Of a DNA stretch of 64,000 nucleotides, positions 1 through 8,226 are shown piece by piece. Where the stretch lies: NCBI RefSeq assembly GCF_013255915.1, contig NZ_CP053896.1, positions 2,356,001 through 2,420,000 of the forward strand, given 5' to 3'. Origin of the DNA: Providencia rettgeri (lineage in GTDB: Bacteria > Pseudomonadota > Gammaproteobacteria > Enterobacterales > Enterobacteriaceae). The notes under the pieces were generated by a model. That model was not told where the DNA came from. It was given only the letters and a program-made list of their open reading frames with translations, and made no database searches. The first letter of the stretch is position 1; every line of letters begins with the position of its first letter. A program made the position numbers and the translations under genes.

Positions 1-1296
1 GTTTTCAGAGATGGAGTTACCACCCCAAGAACCACAACCTAGAGTAAGAGAAGGGGCTAATTTAAAGTTATAAAGGTCTCCGATACCACCTTGAGATGCT
101 GGCGTATTGATTAAAATACGCGCTGTTTTCATTTTTTGGCCAAAATAGTTAACGCGTTCGTGTTGGTTATCTTGGTCAGTGTATAAACAAGAGGTATGGC
201 CGATCCCGCCCATTTCGACAAGTTGTTCTGCTTTGGCAACCGCGTCTTCAAAGTTTTTACCACGGTACATTGCTAATAATGGTGAAAGTTTTTCATGTGC
301 GAACGGTTCTGACTCATCGATGCTTTTTACTTCACCAATTAATATTTTAGTGGTCTTTGGCACGGTAATACCGGCCATTTCAGCAATTTTATAAGCAGGT
401 TGGCCAACAATAGCGGCATTTAAGTTACCATTTTTTAAAATGATATCTTGAACCGCTTTAAGCTCTTTTCCTTGTAGCAGGTAACCACCATGACTTGAAA
501 AACGCTCGCGAACTTGATTGTAGATTTCATCAACGACTACAACGGATTGTTCAGATGCACAAATAACTCCGTTATCGAATGTTTTTGACATCAAGATAGA
601 CGCGACAGCACGCTTAATATCTGCGGTTTCATCAATAACGACAGGGGTGTTACCAGCACCAACACCAATTGCAGGTTTTCCAGAACTATAAGCAGCTTTG
701 ACCATGCCTGGTCCGCCAGTCGCTAAAATCAGGTTAATATCAGGGTGGTGCATTAAAGCGTTGGATAACTCAACAGAAGGGGAATCAATCCAACCAATAA
801 TATCTTTCGGCGCACCAGCTGCAATCGCAGCATCAAGCACAATTTGTGCCGCGCGGTTGGTAGCAATTTTAGCGCGAGGGTGTGGGGAAAATATAATAGC
901 ATTGCGCGTTTTTAAGCTAATAAGTGATTTAAAAATCGCGGTTGAAGTTGGGTTAGTTGTTGGCACAATACCACAGATAATACCAATCGGCTCAGCAATG
1001 GTGATTGTCCCAAATGTTGGGTCTTCAGATAGCGTGCCGCAGGTCTTTTCGTCTTTATAAGCATTGTAGATGTACTCTGAAGCGAAGTGGTTTTTAATCA
1101 CTTTATCTTCAACAATACCCATTCCAGATTCTTCGACAGCAAGTTTTGCTAGAGGGATACGTGCATCAGCAGCAGCGAGAGCCGCGGCTCTAAAGATTTC
1201 ATCAACTTTTTCTTGGGAAAAAGTTGCGAATTCACGTTGAGCTTTTTTGACACGAGCAACGAGTTCATTGAGTTCGGTAACGTTAGTTACGGACAT
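1..1296 (-). CDS. adhE: AdhE, bifunctional acetaldehyde-CoA/alcohol dehydrogenase (5' part only)
   Basis: The first 432 codons read without a stop to the left edge, so only the N-terminal acetaldehyde dehydrogenase half of a protein normally about 890 residues long is present. It reduces acetyl-CoA to acetaldehyde with NADH during fermentation; the missing C-terminal half is an iron-dependent alcohol dehydrogenase. The thiolester-forming cysteine lies in the motif NGVICASEQ at residue 246, the same position as in E. coli AdhE. The ATG at 1296 is preceded by AGGAG at good spacing and gives the usual MSVTNVTELN start. It is divergent from ychE, as in E. coli. A CRP-like palindrome lies 217 bp upstream of the start. 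Confidence 0.97.
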   Translation of the reverse strand, partial: MSVTNVTELNELVARVKKAQREFATFSQEKVDEIFRAAALAAADARIPLAKLAVEESGMGIVEDKVIKNHFASEYIYNAYKDEKTCGTLSEDPTFGTITIAEPIGIICGIVPTTNPTSTAIFKSLISLKTRNAIIFSPHPRAKIATNRAAQIVLDAAIAAGAPKDIIGWIDSPSVELSNALMHHPDINLILATGGPGMVKAAYSSGKPAIGVGAGNTPVVIDETADIKRAVASILMSKTFDNGVICASEQSVVVVDEIYNQVRERFSSHGGYLLQGKELKAVQDIILKNGNLNAAIVGQPAYKIAEMAGITVPKTTKILIGEVKSIDESEPFAHEKLSPLLAMYRGKNFEDAVAKAEQLVEMGGIGHTSCLYTDQDNQHERVNYFGQKMKTARILINTPASQGGIGDLYNFKLAPSLTLGCGSWGGNSISEN

Positions 1297-1778
1297 ATAG
1301 ATTACTCCTGATAAATGTTAAACTTTTTAAGCCAATGAGCAATGCATCGATAGAACAAGGAAATGCTTAAAGATAAAAGTATAGATGTTATCTATAATAA
1401 CGCTGCTCATGATCGCCTATTGGCTTAAAAACCTTATTCCGTACTGAGTTAATATCCTAATTAGCTCTGTCTATCAGTTAAGAGTAGATTAACAAAACGG
1501 TAATTAAATAAAGTGATCTAGGTCACGAAAATGTCAAGCTGACTCCTTTCAGCACGTGTATTTATGCACAAGTTGAATAAATGTTGTTCATCTATTACTT
1601 AATTTAATATTATCAAAACAACTTGTGCAGATAATTTATGTATATCTAACTAAATACTAAGCAAATTTAGCAAGTTAAAGAAAATATTGTTTTGCTCAAG
1701 GAAATTAATGACATCGGTGGTAAAATTATAAAAGATATCAATAAATCTCTAAAGAGAACTGCTTAAGGAAATGAATGG
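1297..1778. promoter_or_regulatory. adhE/ychE divergent intergenic region
   Basis: This 482 bp AT-rich region separates the divergent adhE and ychE starts and should hold both promoters. I see no credible gene. The one clear element is the CRP-like palindrome at 1513-1526. A long adhE leader is known in E. coli, so the size is not unusual. Confidence 0.6.
1513..1526. promoter_or_regulatory. Predicted CRP binding site
   Basis: The sequence GTGA-TCTAGG-TCAC has both core half-sites of the CRP consensus with the correct 6-base spacer, and A-rich flanks. It lies 217 bp upstream of the adhE start codon and 253 bp upstream of ychE. Assignment rests on motif match only; which promoter it serves cannot be decided from sequence, though adhE is the likelier target. 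Confidence 0.6.
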
Positions 1779-2423
1779 GTGAGTAGCGCATTACTTGATT
1801 TATCGGGATATATTAAATTTTTTATTGGTTTGTTTGCACTCGTAAACCCAGTTGGCATATTGCCTGTGTTTATTAGTATGACAAACTATCAAAGTAATGC
1901 GGGGAGAAATAAAACCAATACTATTGCAAATACATCAGTTGCTATCATTTTATGTACATCACTATTAATTGGTGACTCAATATTGCAATTGTTTGGTATC
2001 TCAATTGATTCTTTCCGTATTGCTGGTGGGATCTTGATCGTCACAATAGCGATGTCAATGATCAGCGGTAAAATTGGGGAAGACAAACAAAATAAACAAG
2101 AAAAAACAGAAACTGCGGTTAGAGATAGCATTGGTGTTGTACCTTTGGCGTTACCCCTAATGGCAGGGCCTGGTGCAATAAGTTCTTGTATTGTTTGGTC
2201 ATCTCGCTGGCATGGGTGGCAAAACTTTTTAGGCTTAGCGTTGACGAGTATCGCATTTGCCTTTTGTTGTTGGTTATTATTCCGCTCAGCGTCTTTATTG
2301 GTTCGTTACTTAGGTCAAACAGGGATCAACGTAGTAACGCGTATCATGGGTCTATTACTGATGTCATTGGGTATAGAGTTTATTGTGACAGGTGTTAAGG
2401 CCATATTCCCGGGCCTATTGTAA
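1779..2423 (+). CDS. ychE: YchE, MarC-family inner membrane protein
   Basis: This 214-residue MarC/UPF0056 family protein has about six hydrophobic membrane segments and is closely similar to E. coli YchE, including the stretches FALVNPVG near residue 20 and SIGVVPLALPLMAGPGAIS near residue 120. MarC proteins are integral inner membrane proteins of unknown function; the old link to multiple antibiotic resistance is not supported for MarC itself. The start is GTG at 1779, 8 bases after AAGGAA; the two nearby ATG codons at 1771 and 1775 run into stops at once. Location between adhE and the opp operon is the E. coli arrangement. No substrate can be named. Confidence 0.93.
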   Translation: MSSALLDLSGYIKFFIGLFALVNPVGILPVFISMTNYQSNAGRNKTNTIANTSVAIILCTSLLIGDSILQLFGISIDSFRIAGGILIVTIAMSMISGKIGEDKQNKQEKTETAVRDSIGVVPLALPLMAGPGAISSCIVWSSRWHGWQNFLGLALTSIAFAFCCWLLFRSASLLVRYLGQTGINVVTRIMGLLLMSLGIEFIVTGVKAIFPGLL

Positions 2424-2442
2424 TCTAATCTCTTTTCTTTTG

Positions 2443-2473
2443 ATGGCTGCAAACTATATCTATTTGCAGCCAT
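2443..2473. other. Perfect 11-bp hairpin after ychE
   Basis: ATGGCTGCAAA and its exact complement TTTGCAGCCAT flank a 9-base loop, starting 20 bases after the ychE stop. It is not followed by a run of T, so it does not look like a simple intrinsic terminator; it may stabilise the ychE mRNA 3' end. Confidence 0.5.
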
Positions 2474-2582
2474 ACCTACCGCTAATTACCTCATATTACA
2501 CACATCAATTTTGCTATACAGATAGCACATTTCTCTTTCTTAAATGGCTTAATAAAACTTTAGCTATTAATAATCACACATA

Positions 2583-2618
2583 AAAAAATGATACCTGTAA
2601 TTATATGTGGCATTTTTT
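2583..2618 (+). terminator. Possible ychE terminator
   Basis: AAAAAATG at 2583-2590 can pair with CATTTTTT at 2611-2618, with a few further pairs inside. The stem is weak and A/T-rich, so it is only a candidate for ending the ychE transcript. Confidence 0.35.
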
Positions 2619-2726
2619 GCTAAAACAGGGATAAAAAGTAAGGAATTGTGAGCTACGTAAATTTATTCACTATTCTAATTGATGTTTGTTAATGATATGT
2701 TTGGAAAAGAGCTTGGAGGTTATTTT

Positions 2727-2777
2727 ATGGTGGATAGCCAAATTGATTTTAGTGTATTGAAATATAAGAAAAATTAA
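2727..2777 (+). CDS. Candidate 16-codon leader peptide upstream of oppA
   Basis: ATG at 2727 is preceded by TTGGAGGT with 7-base spacing, one of the better Shine-Dalgarno sequences in the region, and reads 16 codons (MVDSQIDFSVLKYKKN) to a TAA. It lies about 190 bp before oppA. No homologue is recognised and the residues are not enriched for one amino acid, so an attenuation role is not evident. It may be chance. Confidence 0.25.
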   Translation: MVDSQIDFSVLKYKKN

Positions 2778-2965
2778 AATTTAACGTCTATTTTTTTAAA
2801 ATTTACTTAAAATTTTTAACTGATCAATGTTAATTAATTGTTTTAATTGTTTGAGTTCATGAAGTGGATTGCCCATAAGGAAATAGCGGTACCAGGGCTT
2901 AAATATCAGCGTAAAGATGGCTGCAAATGAGGTTATAGCGCTATTGATGAATCATGAGGGATAGA

Positions 2966-4567
2966 ATGTTCAAATCAACACTTGGTTTTGGTGTACTTTC
3001 TTTATTAGTTGTTACATTACAGGCTAGTGCCACGGAAAAAGTAAAACAGGTTATTACAATTAACAATGGCTCAGAAGTGACATCACTAGACCCCCACAAA
3101 GTGGAAGGGGTTCCAGAAGGCAATGTGATATTAAATTTATTAGAAGGTTTAGTGTATACCGATGTAGACGGTAAAGCAGTTCCTGGGGTTGCTAAAAGTT
3201 GGAGTAATGAAAATTTCACTACGTGGACTTTTACTTTGCGGGAAGATGCAAAGTGGAGTGATGGGACACCTGTAACCGCTGAAGATTTTGTGTATAGCTG
3301 GCAACGTTTATCTGACCCAAATACTGGCTCCCCATACTCCAGTTATTTACAAAATGCGTATATTTTAAATGCAGATGCGATTTTAGCGGGAAAAATGCCG
3401 GCAACAGCGCTGGGTGTGAAAGCGCTTGACCCGCAACATTTACAAGTTACGTTGAGCCACCCAGTGCCTTATTTCGTTGATATGCTTTCTCATACGTCTA
3501 TGAAGCCCGTGAATAAGTCAGCAATTCAACGACATGGTGATAAATGGACCCAACCCAAGAATTTTATTGGAAATGGGGCATACGTATTGGATAACTGGGT
3601 AGTAAATGAACGTATTGTTATCAAACGAAATCCATTTTATTGGGATAACCCAAATAGCCGTATTGAGCAAGCGACCTTTTTAGCGATTAGCTCCGAAGTG
3701 AGTGATATTAACCGTTACCGTAGTGGTGAAATTGATATTTCTAACTCTGCAATCCCACCTGTTTTATATAAAAAAATGCAGCAAGAGAGGCCGAATGAAT
3801 TGTATGTTCGGCCTTATTTGTGCACGTTCTATTATGAGATAAATAATCAAAAAGCCCCGTTTAATGACCCAAGAGTGCGTGAAGCAATAAAGTTAGGATT
3901 AGATAGAGAAACAATAACCAATAAAATTATCGCTCAAGGGCAAAAAGTCGCTTATGGCTTTACGCCAAGTTTTATTAATAATGGTAATTTTATCTTACCG
4001 GAATGGGCAAATTTATCAGCAGAACAACGTTATCAACGTGCTAAAGATTTGCTTGCTGAGGCCGGATATACTAAAGAAAACCCATTGAAATTTGCTTTAC
4101 TGTACAACACATCAGATCAAAATAAGCAGCAAGCTATTGTTGCGGCGTCCATGTGGCAGAAAAATATTGGTGCGCAAGTGACGCTGCAAAACCAAGAATG
4201 GAAAACATCATTACAAAGCCGCCATGAAGGAAATTATGATGTTGCCAGAGCAACGTGGTGTGCCGATTACAACGAGCCAACCGCATTTTTGAACATGATG
4301 CTGTCTCAAAATAGTAATAATACCACTTTTTATAATAATCCAGCGTTTGATGCCTTGCTTGAGCAAGCGCTAACAGCACCGGACTCTTCATCTCGCCATA
4401 CAATTTACCAGCAAGCGGAAGCCTTGCTAGACAATGATTCGGCTATTGTTCCTGTTTATTATCGCGTCAGTGCTCGAATGATAAAACCGAGTGTTCGTGG
4501 ATTTAAAGGTAATGACCCTCTTGATTATACGGATATTAAACGGTTATATATAAGTGAACCTAATTAA
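2966..4567 (+). CDS. oppA: OppA-like periplasmic oligopeptide-binding protein, first copy
   Basis: This 533-residue family 5 extracellular solute-binding protein should capture peptides in the periplasm for the OppBCDF transporter. The signal peptide is clear (MFKSTLGFGVLSLLVVTLQA, cleavage near ASA-TEK). The OppA family signature follows: NNGSEVTSLDPHKVEGVPE near residue 30 and WSDGTPVTAEDFVYSW near residue 95. ATG at 2966 was preferred over an in-frame ATG at 2954 because GAGGGAT lies just upstream of 2966 and the longer form only adds charged residues before the signal peptide. It is about 60% identical by eye to the next gene, indicating tandem duplication. The two copies may differ in peptide preference; the MppA-type murein peptide role is possible but not shown. 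Confidence 0.9.
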   Translation: MFKSTLGFGVLSLLVVTLQASATEKVKQVITINNGSEVTSLDPHKVEGVPEGNVILNLLEGLVYTDVDGKAVPGVAKSWSNENFTTWTFTLREDAKWSDGTPVTAEDFVYSWQRLSDPNTGSPYSSYLQNAYILNADAILAGKMPATALGVKALDPQHLQVTLSHPVPYFVDMLSHTSMKPVNKSAIQRHGDKWTQPKNFIGNGAYVLDNWVVNERIVIKRNPFYWDNPNSRIEQATFLAISSEVSDINRYRSGEIDISNSAIPPVLYKKMQQERPNELYVRPYLCTFYYEINNQKAPFNDPRVREAIKLGLDRETITNKIIAQGQKVAYGFTPSFINNGNFILPEWANLSAEQRYQRAKDLLAEAGYTKENPLKFALLYNTSDQNKQQAIVAASMWQKNIGAQVTLQNQEWKTSLQSRHEGNYDVARATWCADYNEPTAFLNMMLSQNSNNTTFYNNPAFDALLEQALTAPDSSSRHTIYQQAEALLDNDSAIVPVYYRVSARMIKPSVRGFKGNDPLDYTDIKRLYISEPN

Positions 4568-4615
4568 TAATATCTAAATAATTATAAAAAGTGTTCATCT
4601 ACTGGGTGAACATGT

Positions 4616-4630
4616 ATCAACACACAATCA
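4616..4630 (+). promoter_or_regulatory. CA-rich leader segment, possible GcvB target
   Basis: ATCAACACACAATCA lies 31-45 bases before the second oppA start. GcvB represses peptide transporter mRNAs by pairing a GU-rich segment with CA-rich leaders, and oppA is a known target in Salmonella. The match here is short and is inference only. Confidence 0.3.
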
Positions 4631-4660
4631 TAATAATTATGTATGGGAGTAACCGATAAG

Positions 4661-6301
4661 ATGAGTAAGTTAATCAATAAATCGATTATTGCGCTTAGTG
4701 TAACGGCTGGGCTGGCAATGGGCTCTATAGCAACAAGTTTTGCAGCAACGGTTCCTGCGGGCGTTGAACTGGCTGAAAAGCAAGTGATGGTTCGCAACAA
4801 CGGTTCTGAGCCGCAATCGTTAGACCCTCATAAAATAGAAGGGGTACCGGAATCTGCTTTAGCAAGAGACCTTTTCGAAGGGATCACAATAGTGGGGCCT
4901 GATGGCGAAATTTTACCTGGCTCGGCAACAAGCTGGGAAAATAAAGATTTTACAGAATGGACATTTAAAATTCGCGATGGCGCGAAATGGTCTAATGGTG
5001 ACCCTGTCACGGCAGAAGATTTTGTGTATAGTTGGCGACGATTGGCTGACCCTGATACTGCATCGCCTTATGCAAGCTATTTACAATATGCCCATATTAG
5101 TAATATTGACGATGTTATCGCTGGGAAGAAAAAACCTGAAGAACTTGGTATTAAAGCTCTTGATGACAAAACTTTAGTTATTACACTGAGTGAAGCCGTT
5201 CCTTATATTCCTAAATTATTAGCTCACTCATCCATGTCGCCAGTCAATAAAAAAGTCATTGAGCAACATGGTGCTAAGTGGACGCAACCACAGAACTTTG
5301 TAGGTAATGGAGCATATAAATTAAAGGATTGGACGGTAAACGAACGTATTGTATTAGAGCGTAGCCCAAGCTATTGGGATAATGCGAATACCATTATTGA
5401 CCAAGTGACTTTTTTACCGATTTCTTCAGAAGTCACTGATGTAAACCGCTACCGCAGTGGCGAAATTGATATGACATACAGTAACTTACCTATTGAGCAG
5501 TTCAAAAGTTTACAACAAAACATGCCAAATGAGTTACGTGTGAACCCATATCTATGTATTTATTATTATGAAATTAATAATGAAAAACCGCCATTTAATG
5601 ACCCTCGTGTTCGTGAAGCATTAAAACTATCTATGGATAGAGATACGATTACGTATAAAGTCAAAGCCCAAGGGGATATTCCTGCGTATGGATTCACTCC
5701 ACCATTTACCAGTGGAATGAAAACAGAAAAACCGGATTGGTATGCGAATATGACCCAAGAGCAGCGTAACGAAAAAGCGAAACAGCTGCTAGAAGAGGCG
5801 GGATATAACAAAGCCAACCCTCTAAAATTCAATTTATTGTATAATACTTCAGACTTACATAAGCGTATTGCCATCGCCGCTTCTTCTATGTGGAAGAAAA
5901 ATATTGGCGCAGAAGTGAAACTAGAAAATCAAGAATGGAAAACATTCTTAGATAGCCGACATCAAGGTAACTATGATGTGGCCCGCGCAGGCTGGTGTGC
6001 GGATTATAACGAACCTTCATCTTTCCTCAATATGTTACTTTCCTACAGCAGTAATAATACTGTTCATTATAAAAATACAGATTTTGATGCAGTGATGAAA
6101 AAAACATTGCAAGTCAAAACGGATGATGAACGTGCTGAACTCTATCAACAAGCCGAAAAATTACTCGATAAAGACTCAGGTATTGTTCCTCTTTACTACT
6201 ATGTTAATACGCGTTTAGTGAAACCTTATGTGGGGGGGTATAGTGGCAAAGATCCATTAGATAACCTGCATACTAAAGATCTGTACATTATTAAACACTA
6301 A
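4661..6301 (+). CDS. oppA: OppA, periplasmic oligopeptide-binding protein, second copy
   Basis: This 546-residue family 5 solute-binding protein delivers oligopeptides to OppBC. It has a signal peptide (hydrophobic to about residue 27, cleavage near SFA-ATV), the family motif NNGSEPQSLDPHKIEGVPE and the segment WCADYNEPSSFLNMLLS in the C-terminal lobe. ATG at 4661 was chosen over the in-frame ATG at 4643 because GGGAGT lies between them and the shorter form starts directly with a basic signal-peptide n-region. It follows the first oppA by 93 bp and precedes oppB by 71 bp that contain a strong hairpin, a usual device for making more binding protein than membrane components. It is closer in length to E. 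coli OppA than the first copy. Confidence 0.94.
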   Translation: MSKLINKSIIALSVTAGLAMGSIATSFAATVPAGVELAEKQVMVRNNGSEPQSLDPHKIEGVPESALARDLFEGITIVGPDGEILPGSATSWENKDFTEWTFKIRDGAKWSNGDPVTAEDFVYSWRRLADPDTASPYASYLQYAHISNIDDVIAGKKKPEELGIKALDDKTLVITLSEAVPYIPKLLAHSSMSPVNKKVIEQHGAKWTQPQNFVGNGAYKLKDWTVNERIVLERSPSYWDNANTIIDQVTFLPISSEVTDVNRYRSGEIDMTYSNLPIEQFKSLQQNMPNELRVNPYLCIYYYEINNEKPPFNDPRVREALKLSMDRDTITYKVKAQGDIPAYGFTPPFTSGMKTEKPDWYANMTQEQRNEKAKQLLEEAGYNKANPLKFNLLYNTSDLHKRIAIAASSMWKKNIGAEVKLENQEWKTFLDSRHQGNYDVARAGWCADYNEPSSFLNMLLSYSSNNTVHYKNTDFDAVMKKTLQVKTDDERAELYQQAEKLLDKDSGIVPLYYYVNTRLVKPYVGGYSGKDPLDNLHTKDLYIIKH

Positions 6302-6311
6302 TATAGTTGTT

Positions 6312-6334
6312 CTGGCTCCATTTATTGGAGCCAG
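6312..6334 (+). other. oppA-oppB intercistronic hairpin
   Basis: CTGGCTCC and GGAGCCAG form a perfect 8-bp stem with a 7-base loop right after the oppA stop. No T-run follows. It probably protects the oppA message or partly attenuates transcription into oppB. Confidence 0.6.
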
Positions 6335-6372
6335 ATGTTCGCCTATTTAGGCAATAGAAGTAGGAAAGAGCG

Positions 6373-7293
6373 ATGTTGAAATTTATTATTCGTCGGTTGT
6401 TAGAAGCCATTCCGACTCTTTTGGTTCTGATTACCATTTCATTTTTTATGATGCGATTAGCCCCAGGGAGCCCGTTTACGGGTGAACGGAAATTGCCACC
6501 GGAAGTGATGGCAAATATTGAAGCTAAATATCATTTAAATGATCCCATGTATAAGCAGTATTTTAATTATTTAATTCAGCTTTCCAAAGGTGACTTTGGC
6601 CCATCATTTAAATACAAGGACTACAGTGTTAATGATTTAGTGGCTAAAGCATTTCCTGTTTCTGCAAAATTAGGGGCAACGGCATTCATTGTTGCTGTTC
6701 TATTTGGGGTCTCTGCAGGGGTGATAGCCGCACTCAACCAAAATACCAAATGGGACTTTACAGTCATGGGGTTTGCCATGACGGGGGTTGTTATCCCAAG
6801 CTTTGTTGTGGCACCTTTATTGGTGCTGATTTTTGCCATTCATTTGAAATGGTTCCCTGGTGGTGGGTGGGATGGTGGAAACCTAAAACACATGGTGCTA
6901 CCAATGGTTGCACTTTCACTTGCTTATATTGCAAGTATTTCCCGTATTACACGCGGTTCGATGATCGAAATTATGCATTCTAATTTTATTCGTACTGCAC
7001 GTGCTAAAGGGTTACCACTAAGAACTATCATTTTACGCCATGCGCTTAAACCAGCGTTGCTTCCTGTGCTTTCCTATATGGGTCCCGCTTTTGTGGGGAT
7101 TATTACTGGCTCGATGGTAATTGAAACTATTTTTGGGTTACCGGGGATCGGTCAGCTCTTTGTTAACGGCGCACTTAATCGTGATTACTCACTGGTATTG
7201 AGTTTAACAATTTTAGTTGGGGTACTGACAATTACGTTTAATGCGATTGTCGATGTTTTGTACGCAGTTATTGACCCTAAAATTCGTTATTAA
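6373..7293 (+). CDS. oppB: OppB, oligopeptide ABC transporter permease
   Basis: This 306-residue inner membrane permease of the BPD family has an N-terminal membrane segment starting MLKFIIRRLLEAIPTLLVL, about six helices in total, and the cytoplasmic EAA loop near residue 215 (TARAKGLPLRTIILRHALKP) that docks onto the ATPase subunits. With OppC it forms the peptide channel. Length equals E. coli OppB. ATG at 6373 follows AGGAAAGAG at proper spacing, and oppC starts 14 bp after the stop. Confidence 0.96.
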   Translation: MLKFIIRRLLEAIPTLLVLITISFFMMRLAPGSPFTGERKLPPEVMANIEAKYHLNDPMYKQYFNYLIQLSKGDFGPSFKYKDYSVNDLVAKAFPVSAKLGATAFIVAVLFGVSAGVIAALNQNTKWDFTVMGFAMTGVVIPSFVVAPLLVLIFAIHLKWFPGGGWDGGNLKHMVLPMVALSLAYIASISRITRGSMIEIMHSNFIRTARAKGLPLRTIILRHALKPALLPVLSYMGPAFVGIITGSMVIETIFGLPGIGQLFVNGALNRDYSLVLSLTILVGVLTITFNAIVDVLYAVIDPKIRY

Positions 7294-7307
7294 GTCGGAG
7301 AAACACG

Positions 7308-8216
7308 ATGCTATCGAACCAAAAAAATAGTGAAGCTCTGGCAAACTTTTCAGAGCAGCTAGATATTGAAGGGCGCAGTTTATGGCAAGATGCAAGGCGC
7401 CGTTTTATGCACAACCGTGCGGCAATATTTAGCTTATGCGTATTGTTGTTAATTACTCTATTTGTGATTTTTGCTCCTATGATGTCGCCTTTTTTGTACG
7501 ACGACACCGATTGGGAAATGATGTCAATGCCACCGGATATGGCAACCGGGCATTATTTTGGTACGGATGCTTCAGGCCGAGACCTATTAGTGCGTGTCGC
7601 GATAGGTGGGCGAATTTCCTTAATGGTGGGCGTTGCCGCAGCCTTAGTCGCAGTCGTGGTAGGCACTTTATACGGTTCATTAGCGGGTTATGTGGGTGGA
7701 AAAGTGGATTCCATCATGATGCGTATATTAGAAATTTTAAATTCCTTCCCATTTATGTTTTTTGTGATCCTCCTTGTCACGTTGTTTGGGACCAATATTT
7801 TACTGATATTTGTGGCGATAGGAATGGTGTCTTGGTTGGATATGGCGCGTATTGTTCGCGGACAAACACTCGGATTAAAGCGTAAGGAATTTATTGAGGC
7901 AGCGCTTGTTTGTGGTGTTAGTACGCGGCAGATTATTCTACGTCATATTGTACCTAACGTTTTAGGTGTAGTAGTCGTTTACGCGTCATTATTAGTTCCA
8001 AGTATGATTTTGTTTGAATCATTCTTAAGCTTTTTAGGTTTAGGCACACAAGAGCCGTTAAGTAGCTGGGGAGCGTTATTAAGTGATGGGGCGAACTCAA
8101 TGGAAGTGACGCCATGGTTGCTACTGATACCAGCCGGTTTCTTAGTCATTACGCTATTTTGTTTTAACTTCATCGGTGACGGGCTACGAGATGCGCTCGA
8201 CCCGAAAGATCGCTAG
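7308..8216 (+). CDS. oppC: OppC, oligopeptide ABC transporter permease
   Basis: This is the 302-residue partner permease of OppB. It has the longer cytoplasmic N-terminus typical of OppC (RSLWQDARRRFMHNRAA), a first membrane helix near residue 35-58, the periplasmic motif GTDASGRDLLVRVAIGGRIS and an EAA loop near residue 205 (ALVCGVSTRQIILRHIVPN). ATG at 7308 follows a GGAG sequence. Spacing to neighbours is tight on both sides, consistent with a single opp transcript. Confidence 0.96.
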   Translation: MLSNQKNSEALANFSEQLDIEGRSLWQDARRRFMHNRAAIFSLCVLLLITLFVIFAPMMSPFLYDDTDWEMMSMPPDMATGHYFGTDASGRDLLVRVAIGGRISLMVGVAAALVAVVVGTLYGSLAGYVGGKVDSIMMRILEILNSFPFMFFVILLVTLFGTNILLIFVAIGMVSWLDMARIVRGQTLGLKRKEFIEAALVCGVSTRQIILRHIVPNVLGVVVVYASLLVPSMILFESFLSFLGLGTQEPLSSWGALLSDGANSMEVTPWLLLIPAGFLVITLFCFNFIGDGLRDALDPKDR

Positions 8217-8226
8217 AGGGAATAAT

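Larger units (their letters stand above)
2424..2965 (+). promoter_or_regulatory. ychE-oppA intergenic region
   Basis: This 542 bp stretch holds the hairpins listed separately, a 16-codon open frame at 2727-2777 and otherwise AT-rich sequence that should include the opp promoter. In E. coli the opp leader is long and is controlled by Lrp and by the small RNA GcvB; I could not place these sites with confidence here. Confidence 0.5.

Noticed and set aside
698-1060. Long plus-strand open frame of 120 codons inside adhE
   Set aside because: It is the reverse-strand shadow of a strongly conserved adhE region and has no ribosome site.
2392-2583. 63-residue open frame after ychE
   Set aside because: It overlaps the ychE end, has no ribosome site, spans two hairpins and its protein shows no known pattern.
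4590-4612. Terminator between the two oppA genes
   Set aside because: GTTCATC and GGTGAAC can pair, but the stem is short and has no T-run, so I do not call a terminator.
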